11,161 nt of DNA from Myxococcales bacterium (GTDB lineage: Bacteria; Myxococcota; Polyangia; HGW-17; SLPX01), in the NCBI GenBank assembly GCA_007131745.1, contig SLPX01000070.1:1-11161 (forward strand), in the 5' to 3' direction. The notes beneath the pieces were generated by a model. It was given only the letters and a program-made list of their open reading frames with translations, made no database searches and was not told where the DNA came from. Made by a program: the position numbers and the translations under genes. Positions 6,207 through 11,161 of this stretch are shown here, piece after piece; position 1 is the stretch's first letter, and each line of letters opens with the position of its first letter.

Positions 6207-7613
6207 ATGATGCTCCTTTCAAATTCCACAAAGAACATTCTATTTGTCCTGACCGCTTTTTTCATTCTGTCGATTGGATGGGGTTGTGAGAATTGTACCG
6301 GAAGCACAACCGGAAGAGATATAGAAAATGAAGAGCAGGAAACAAGGAAGAAAACCGGTGCAGGAGAAGTCGAATGTCCGGTGGAAGAAAGTGACTCTTT
6401 TTATAAGGAAAGAGCAATTGTACAAGACGGCAAAGTGGTAGGTGTTGATTTAAGCGACCTTGGTGAAAAGCAGGCGGTCGCGCTGGTCCGCCGGCATTGC
6501 AAAAAAATACAAACCGTGGTTTGGGCGCCGACGAACCCGGTTTATGTAGGTGTAATAGAAGAACTTGAGCAATGCTCTGCAGAGACAGAAGGCTTATCCC
6601 TGGATCTGGGGAGAACACAAATAGGAAACGAAAGCCTGAAGCATCTTGCCGGACTCTCAAACCTTGTAGCACTTAATTTACTGCATACAAAAATCAAAGA
6701 TGACGGGTTGAAGTATCTCTCCGACCTTTCAAACCTTAAGAGGCTGAATCTGCAGGGAACACAAGTAGGAGATAGAGGCCTGAAGCATCTTTCCGGGCTT
6801 TCGAACCTCGAAGAGCTGAATTTAGATCGAACGAAAATCGGAGATGAAGGCATGAAATATCTTTCGGGCCTTTCAAACTTAAGTGTCCTGAGTTTGCGTT
6901 TGACAAAAGTCAAAGATGAAGGTTTGAAGCATATCTCCACCCTTTCAAACCTCAAAGAGCTGAATTTAGATGGAACGAAAATCGGAGATGAAGGCATGAA
7001 GCATCTTTCCGACCTTTCAAACCTCAGAAAGCTGATTTTTCCGCAGGACCGATTCGGAGATGAAGGTTTGAAGCATCTTTCCAAGCTCTCAAACCTTAGA
7101 GAACTGAATCTTATGCATTCCCAAGTCGGAGATAAAGGCATGAAGCATCTTTCCGGACTCATAAACCTCAGAGAGCTGTATTTGTCGGACAAGATGGGAA
7201 ATGAAGGGTTGAAATATCTTTCCGGACTTACAAATCTAAGAAAGCTTGGTTTGTCGAAACAAACAAGAGATGACGGGCTGAAACATCTTTCCGGACTTAT
7301 AAATCTTGAAAGCCTTTCTCTAAACTATTCCCAAATAGGAGATGAAGGCATGAAGCATCTTTCCGGACTCATAAATCTCAGAGAGCTGGATTTGTCTAAT
7401 ACAAAAGTAGGGGATAGGGGTCTTAAGCATCTTTCCGGACTCACAAACCTCAGAGAGCTTTTTTTGCCTGAAACGAAAGTCGGAGATGAAGGTTTGAAAC
7501 ATCTTTCCGGCCTTGTAAACCTAAGATGGCTTTATATTGCGAAGACAAGAGTGACCGAGCAAGGAGCTGAACAGCTCAAGAAGAAAATATGCCGAGTTAG
7601 AATTGGGCTATAA
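6207..7613 (+). CDS. Leucine-rich-repeat protein, probable lipoprotein or membrane-anchored
   Basis: This 468-residue protein has an export signal (residues 1-27: basic NSTKN, hydrophobic ILFVLTAFFILSIGWG, then Cys27). Cys27 may be lipidated, although Gly at -3 makes the lipobox imperfect. A charged linker (about 30-110) contains a stretch resembling a degenerate LRR strand (VVGVDLSDLGEKQAVALVRR). From residue 150 come 13 full repeats of mostly 24 residues, pattern LSNLxxLxLxxTKIGDEGLKHLSG, with repeats 8 and 9 one residue short, and a degenerate capping repeat before them. The C-terminal cap (TRVTEQGAEQLKKKICRVRIGL) is typical of bacterial proteins of this class, common in Planctomycetes and deltaproteobacteria. 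Such proteins form a curved solenoid and probably bind a protein or glycan partner in the periplasm or at the surface; no enzymatic domain is present. The start has AAGGA at 6194-6198, 8 bases upstream. The gene is visibly AT-richer than the amidase. Confidence 0.9.
   Translation: MMLLSNSTKNILFVLTAFFILSIGWGCENCTGSTTGRDIENEEQETRKKTGAGEVECPVEESDSFYKERAIVQDGKVVGVDLSDLGEKQAVALVRRHCKKIQTVVWAPTNPVYVGVIEELEQCSAETEGLSLDLGRTQIGNESLKHLAGLSNLVALNLLHTKIKDDGLKYLSDLSNLKRLNLQGTQVGDRGLKHLSGLSNLEELNLDRTKIGDEGMKYLSGLSNLSVLSLRLTKVKDEGLKHISTLSNLKELNLDGTKIGDEGMKHLSDLSNLRKLIFPQDRFGDEGLKHLSKLSNLRELNLMHSQVGDKGMKHLSGLINLRELYLSDKMGNEGLKYLSGLTNLRKLGLSKQTRDDGLKHLSGLINLESLSLNYSQIGDEGMKHLSGLINLRELDLSNTKVGDRGLKHLSGLTNLRELFLPETKVGDEGLKHLSGLVNLRWLYIAKTRVTEQGAEQLKKKICRVRIGL
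6654..7583 (+). repeat. Tandem 72-bp (24-codon) leucine-rich repeats, 13 copies
   Basis: Thirteen head-to-tail units start at 6654, with two of them (8 and 9) 69 bp rather than 72. Some copies are close at the DNA level: by hand alignment the copies starting at 6798 and 6942 differ at 7 of 72 positions, while intervening copies differ more. The pattern therefore suggests duplication of blocks larger than one unit. Confidence 0.9.
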
Positions 7614-7644
7614 GCAGTGTTTCCACCCTTTGCGAGAATAATTG

Positions 7645-9000
7645 TCAATCCACCTCAAGAACGAATTTTTTCGGGTATTCAGGATGAACCCGCACATGAG
7701 TGCTGAAACCGGGAGTCAAAATCCCGGATGATGCATTGCTTACAAGAAGTTCTGTAACAGCCTCGTAAGGCTCTCGGCCCTCGACCATGATTCTCATGGC
7801 AAGCGCATACTCCGGAACATTGTTGACCCGAAGACCTGTGCGTGTCGCAGAAACCAAGGTGGCAGTGCCCTGTATGCCGTGAATACGTATGAAAGCGGCT
7901 TGCTTTTCTTTTCGCCTGCCTTTAAACCCGATGGCGAACAAAATAAGTCCCGGAATCGCCATCATGACCAAACCACCCGGGCCTGAATCCGTGACAATAA
8001 AATAGACTCCTACCAGGCTACCCAGTAAAAGCAAAAGTCCAATACCAAACAGCAAGGTGGAGTGTCCTCCCATTACCGAGTATTCAAGCTGTTTTGCTGC
8101 TTTTCTGGTGTGCCGCTCTTCCGCCTTGGCGTAAGAAAGTTCGCAGACCCTCCATCGGTACATCAATTCGATGATGCTTCTGATCGAAGCCCGTCCGGTA
8201 GCCCTGCCTTCGCCCATGTATCCTTCGAGTTCGGAAACCGCCCCCTCGATGTTGCCCATGCGTTCTATAGCGTTTGCCCTCAAAACAACAGCCACGCCGT
8301 CCATGAAATCTGCGATAGGAATATCGTTGTGCCGGTTTCCGAGAATCTCCAAAACGCCGGACCAGTCGCGCCGCGCTGTGCTTATCATCGCCTTGGCAAG
8401 CCGGTACGCGCTGTCGGCTTCCAGGTCATCAGACAAAGGGTCACAGGGTTCCAGCCACCTGGTAGCGGATGAGATATCTTCTTCGACCGCGGCCGCCCTG
8501 GACAGAGTGCAAAGCATCATCTGTCTCAGCCTGGGAAGAGTGAGCGCCTCCAGCGCGGATTCCACAAGCGCCCTGCGTTTCAGTTTTTCACCCTTTCCAT
8601 GAAAGTAATTGGACAAGGTCAATTCCAAGAATCGCACTTGTTCGGCTGCACCAAAATCACCCGTGGCCTGAACGTTCTTTCTTGCAGAGAGAAAGACAGC
8701 TATCGCCTCGCTGATCTTCCACTCGGGGATAACGCCCCCTGGTCCGAAAAGGCTTGCAATGCTTTTCGGAGGCAACAAAGGCTTGCCGTCCTGAGCCCGC
8801 AGACGCGAGAGCCGCTCGCTTTCCGATATATCAGAGAAACTTTTTTGAGCCAATGGCTCATAGGCCGGCCGCGGCGGAATATCTTCGGTGTGGCGACAAT
8901 TCGGGCAGGTCTGCCGCCCACCCGACACAGCCACTTCCATGGCCGCGCCGCAAGAGTTGCACATAAGAAACCGCTTATCGTAGCTGAAATATGAACTCAT
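7645..9000 (-). CDS. Zinc-ribbon membrane protein with TPR-like helical region, function unknown
   Basis: I do not recognise this 451-residue protein as a named family. Residues 11-37 form a zinc ribbon with two CxxC pairs (Cys14/17, Cys32/35). Residues about 90-290 are rich in amphipathic, Ala/Leu/Arg helices of TPR or alpha-solenoid character. Two membrane segments follow at about 314-336 and 342-360, with a basic GFKGRRKEK at the second helix's end. The inferred topology puts both termini in the cytoplasm. Residues 370-451 form a compact beta-rich domain (IQGTATLVSATRTGLRVNN, then AMRIMVEGREPYEAV, then STHVRVHPEYPKKFVLEV). This pattern occurs as the soluble tail of small membrane proteins in many bacteria. 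The start ATG at 9000 has AAGGG about 8 bases upstream. It lies 45 bases behind the ATPase gene on the same strand, so it could be read from that transcript, but it is also compatible with its own promoter. A membrane-associated adaptor is a guess. Confidence 0.8.
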   Translation of the reverse strand: MSSYFSYDKRFLMCNSCGAAMEVAVSGGRQTCPNCRHTEDIPPRPAYEPLAQKSFSDISESERLSRLRAQDGKPLLPPKSIASLFGPGGVIPEWKISEAIAVFLSARKNVQATGDFGAAEQVRFLELTLSNYFHGKGEKLKRRALVESALEALTLPRLRQMMLCTLSRAAAVEEDISSATRWLEPCDPLSDDLEADSAYRLAKAMISTARRDWSGVLEILGNRHNDIPIADFMDGVAVVLRANAIERMGNIEGAVSELEGYMGEGRATGRASIRSIIELMYRWRVCELSYAKAEERHTRKAAKQLEYSVMGGHSTLLFGIGLLLLLGSLVGVYFIVTDSGPGGLVMMAIPGLILFAIGFKGRRKEKQAAFIRIHGIQGTATLVSATRTGLRVNNVPEYALAMRIMVEGREPYEAVTELLVSNASSGILTPGFSTHVRVHPEYPKKFVLEVD

Positions 9001-9045
9001 GTTTAAATCCCTTGAATGCCCACGCTTGTTCTGGGACTCAAATCC

Positions 9046-10200
9046 TTACCTTAAAGGAATGATTTCATGGCCCCATAGTCTAGACAAGAAATCGCGCCAG
9101 TTGATTATCGTCACAAAAGGAGCGCTTGCAGGCTTCCGCGTACGTTCTTCCATGCAAACAAGATAGAAATCACGAATTCGGCCTTCTTCCTTTATCTTAA
9201 TAAGACCCTTCAAGTCCCGCAGGTCTATATTTGTTGACGCTTTCGCTTCAACAGCCACCCGGCTGTCAATGATGAAATCCACCTCGTTTTGCTGATGAGT
9301 CCGCCAATAACAAAAGTCGGAAATGTTGTTGTAACTGCAGTAGGCATTGATTTCCTGGAAAATAAACGACTCAAACGCTTTGCCGTAGGTGGGTGTACGA
9401 AAAGCCACTTCCTTGAGGCCCTGCAGTTTTCTCACCAAACCGAAATCGAACAAGTAAAACTTGGCTCTTTGAACCGTTTTCCTCCCCGAACCTTTCTTCC
9501 ATGAAGGCAGTTCGTACCCAATCAAAGTATCTTTGAGAATTTGAAAATAATCCTGAACAGTGGCTCGGGGAACCTGTGCATCCTTGCTGACCTTGGTGTA
9601 GTTTATCTCTTCACCGTGGCAAAATGCAGCAACTTCCAGGAATCGCCCGAAAGCCGGAAGGTTTCTTGTCAGTCCCTCTGCAGCAATCTCTTCTCGTAAA
9701 TAGACATTTATGTAGGCATCCAAATCCAGATCCGGTTCATCTGAAAAATATATCCCCGGAATCAATCCGCTAGAGAGCGCTTTCTCCAGTGAAAAAGCCG
9801 AACCCAGCTCAGCTGTTACAAAAGGATGAATCGACTGAACGCGAGCCCTGGCACCCAACAAATTAGCGCTGCCCCGCTTGAGTTTTCGCGCGCTGGATCC
9901 GGTAAGAAGAAACTTTACACCCCGGTTTTCAATCAACCAGTGAACCTCATCCAGCAACCCAGGAATTTTCTGGATTTCATCGATGACCACGATTCTGTCT
10001 GTTTTAAAAACTTCGTCGGATAACAATGATGGATCGGCATTCAAGCGATTGAATTCCCTTGCCCGCAGCAAATCATAAACCTTGCAATCAGCTAGTTGCC
10101 GCCGGATAAGCCAGCTCTTTCCCGTCTGCCTCGGGCCGAACAAAAAATAAGATTTTTTGTCCAGAAGCTCCGTAAGATTGATTTTTCTTTCAATGTCCAT
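9046..10200 (-). CDS. AAA-type ATPase with C-terminal DUF4143 (PD-(D/E)XK-like) domain
   Basis: This 384-residue protein belongs to the widespread AAA_14/DUF4143 group. Near the N-terminus are Walker A GPRQTGKS (22-29), Walker B RIVVIDEIQ (69-77) and a sensor-1 motif LLTGSS (98-103). A helical middle with a winged-helix-like stretch (YTKVSKDAQVPRATVQDYFQILKD without its first residue, about 202-224) follows. The C-terminal part carries Glu277 in FESFIFQEI, Asp308 in NEVDFII and Glu318/Lys320 in VAVEAKAS, the arrangement of a PD-(D/E)XK nuclease fold with key residues intact. Whether these proteins cut DNA is unsettled in the family. The start ATG at 10200 places Walker A at residue 22, normal for the group. 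A TTG at 10236 or ATG at 10221 is in frame, but their codons run through a palindrome. No clear Shine-Dalgarno precedes any of them. The family is often a sporadic, transferred accessory gene, and the moderate GC here fits that. Confidence 0.92.
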   Translation of the reverse strand: MDIERKINLTELLDKKSYFLFGPRQTGKSWLIRRQLADCKVYDLLRAREFNRLNADPSLLSDEVFKTDRIVVIDEIQKIPGLLDEVHWLIENRGVKFLLTGSSARKLKRGSANLLGARARVQSIHPFVTAELGSAFSLEKALSSGLIPGIYFSDEPDLDLDAYINVYLREEIAAEGLTRNLPAFGRFLEVAAFCHGEEINYTKVSKDAQVPRATVQDYFQILKDTLIGYELPSWKKGSGRKTVQRAKFYLFDFGLVRKLQGLKEVAFRTPTYGKAFESFIFQEINAYCSYNNISDFCYWRTHQQNEVDFIIDSRVAVEAKASTNIDLRDLKGLIKIKEEGRIRDFYLVCMEERTRKPASAPFVTIINWRDFLSRLWGHEIIPLR

Positions 10201-10211
10201 GAGTAGAATAT

Positions 10212-10228
10212 TGCCGATCATGTCGGCA
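10212..10228. promoter_or_regulatory. Second inverted repeat (TGCCGA-N5-TCGGCA), possible ATPase operator
   Basis: TGCCGA (10212-10217), five bases (TCATG), then TCGGCA (10223-10228) and a T5 tract form a 6-bp-stem palindrome. It is related to the neighbouring one: TCGGCATTTTT occurs at 10223 and again at 10255, 32 bp apart. The right arm lies 12 bases upstream of the chosen ATPase ATG, where a repressor would block transcription or translation. Confidence 0.5.
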
Positions 10229-10238
10229 TTTTTCAAGT

Positions 10239-10265
10239 AAAAACGCCGACAACTTCGGCATTTTT
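10239..10265. promoter_or_regulatory. Inverted repeat, possible operator or bidirectional terminator
   Basis: On the plus strand AAAAA, C, GCCGA, a 5-base loop CAACT, TCGGC, A, TTTTT. The 5-bp stem is flanked by A5 and T5 tracts, so it reads as a short rho-independent-type hairpin on both strands. It lies downstream of the surface-protein gene (stop at 10425, about 160 bases away) and 39 bases before the ATPase start. A second related palindrome next to it makes an operator at least as likely as a terminator. Confidence 0.55.
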
Positions 10266-10424
10266 ATTGCCACCCATCTGCATGCAAAGATATTTCCAAA
10301 TACGAACAGCTTTCTTAAACATCGGTCCGCTCGTCGAATTTTGACCACATTCTCGACCCGTTCCAGGCCAAGGTTTTCACTACCTGTAACACCGATAGCC
10401 CGTTTTGTCCGCAAGGATCTGAAG

Positions 10425-11161
10425 TTATTGATAAACAACGAACGAAGTGAAAACGGCCCGCTCGTTGAAAATGCGCAGACCCGCCCGGCCGTCCATACCT
10501 CCCACGAGTTCGTTTTCAGGTACAACAATGGTCACGGTCGCGCCGGTTTCATCAAGGTAGACGCAACTCAGGTCGGACCCGTCATAAAAAACATGCACCT
10601 TCCTCCAATGTGAGTCTTGGGCCAACGTGGAAACAGGGGAATCTCTCACAAGTACATGGTTGCCTTCACCGGGATAGTACCATACGTTCAAATTTTCATT
10701 CCGCCGTTCAAAAGAACAAATGTAATGGGTTGCTAAACGCCTGGCGAAAACCACCCCTGCATACGCGTTGCCGAACCACATCGGATGATTGTAGTAAAAA
10801 GTTGTTTCAACCGCGTACGGCACATCAGCGAACTCCATGTCCCTCAGATAATTGGCGCCTGTATTCTGATGATGACCGGTTACAATATCGTTTCCGTAGT
10901 TCCATGTGCCCCACAAAACATTCCAGGAACTTTCGTCGTCAAGAAACGGATCAAACACGACAATTTCGGAGATCAAGGAATGATCATCAGGATACTCGCA
11001 AACATCCCCGATTCCGTCATTGTTCGCATCGGCCTGATCAGGATTGTAATAAGACGGACAATTATCGCAGTTGTCGTCTATTCCGTCTCCGTCCTCGTCA
11101 TGTCCGGAGAAACATTCCGACATGTTGTACGTGCAGTTGTTTGTGCATGTGACGATCCCGG
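10425..11161 (-). CDS. C-terminal part of a TSP3-repeat surface protein with lectin-like domain
   Basis: The frame is open from the right edge to the TAA at 10427-10425, about 245 residues with no start inside the window. The upstream part is cysteine-rich (TCTNNCTYNMSECFSG). Two thrombospondin type 3 repeats follow: DEDGDGIDDNCDNCP and QADANNDGIGDVCE, with Asp/Asn ligands of the calcium-binding DxDxDG type and paired cysteines. After a linker comes a beta-rich domain of about 170 residues (FDPFLDDESSWNVLWGTWN to the end, FTSFVVYQ), resembling concanavalin/LamG-like jelly-roll domains: repeated aromatic strands, WGTW, WFGNAYAGVVF, CSFERR and WRKVHVFYDGSD. It is extracellular by composition, probably glycan- or matrix-binding, though the ligand is unknown. 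No sorting signal (PEP-CTERM, LPxTG) ends it. An ATG at 11123 is in frame, but the cysteine-rich sequence continues upstream, so that is probably internal. Confidence 0.75.
   Translation of the reverse strand, partial: GIVTCTNNCTYNMSECFSGHDEDGDGIDDNCDNCPSYYNPDQADANNDGIGDVCEYPDDHSLISEIVVFDPFLDDESSWNVLWGTWNYGNDIVTGHHQNTGANYLRDMEFADVPYAVETTFYYNHPMWFGNAYAGVVFARRLATHYICSFERRNENLNVWYYPGEGNHVLVRDSPVSTLAQDSHWRKVHVFYDGSDLSCVYLDETGATVTIVVPENELVGGMDGRAGLRIFNERAVFTSFVVYQ

Noticed and set aside
6542..7192. Open frame of 216 codons on the minus strand, opposite the LRR gene
   Set aside because: Its own repetitive pattern (SSLRFE, ERCFMP) is the mirror of the 72-bp repeats. No start signal or recognised fold is seen.
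10201..10236. Longer ATPase N-terminus starting at TTG 10236 (or ATG 10221)
   Set aside because: The extra codons run through the palindrome and no Shine-Dalgarno supports either start. Starting at 10200 puts Walker A at the usual position for the family.
10610..11152. Open frame of 180 codons on the plus strand, opposite the surface protein
   Set aside because: The composition is low-quality (Arg, His and Thr rich), while the opposite frame encodes clear TSP3 repeats.
1..11161. The whole window as one defence or signalling system
   Set aside because: There is no nuclease-effector/sensor pair, toxin-antitoxin pair or conserved operon linking the blocks. Gene orientation changes repeatedly and the gene functions look unrelated.

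Overview
The window looks like chromosomal DNA from a free-living Gram-negative bacterium with an elaborate cell surface. It holds large repeat proteins (WD40, leucine-rich) with export-type N-termini, a thrombospondin-type-3 calcium-binding surface protein, and a DUF4143 AAA ATPase. This mix is typical of Desulfobacterota/Myxococcota-type deltaproteobacteria, or possibly the Planctomycetes group. That placement is an impression from gene content, not a demonstrated affiliation. I saw no rRNA, tRNA, CRISPR array, insertion sequence or phage module.

Layout. (a) 1-3213, plus strand: the C-terminal end of an unrecognised, probably exported protein, followed after 10 bases by a 944-residue TPR/WD40 protein. 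The latter has 14 propeller blades and a C-terminal tail that in other bacteria often accompanies caspase-like domains. (b) 3307-5128, minus strand: a small protein with a lysine-rich tail, overlapped by 8 bases by an amidase-signature hydrolase with a complete Lys-Ser-Ser triad. (c) 5297-7613, plus strand: a six-helix voltage-gated potassium channel with an added zinc ribbon, then an anchored leucine-rich-repeat protein of lower GC. (d) 7645-11161, minus strand: reading leftwards from the right edge, the end of a TSP3/lectin-like surface protein, a 224-base gap with two related palindromes, an AAA/DUF4143 ATPase, and a zinc-ribbon membrane protein 45 bases behind it.

How they work together. 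The only pairs with positional evidence for joint expression are the first fragment with the WD40 protein, the lysine-rich protein with the amidase (overlapping stop and start), and the ATPase with the zinc-ribbon membrane protein (45-base gap). There is no sign of one pathway uniting the window, and I did not find a convincing complete new system. The most rewarding items are the paired palindromes 32 bp apart before the ATPase gene, the WD40 protein carrying a caspase-associated tail but no caspase, the coupled lysine-tail/amidase pair, and the channel with a zinc-ribbon tail. Stretches between genes are all under 300 bases. The convergent gap 3214-3306 and the gap 7614-7644 show no clear hairpin.
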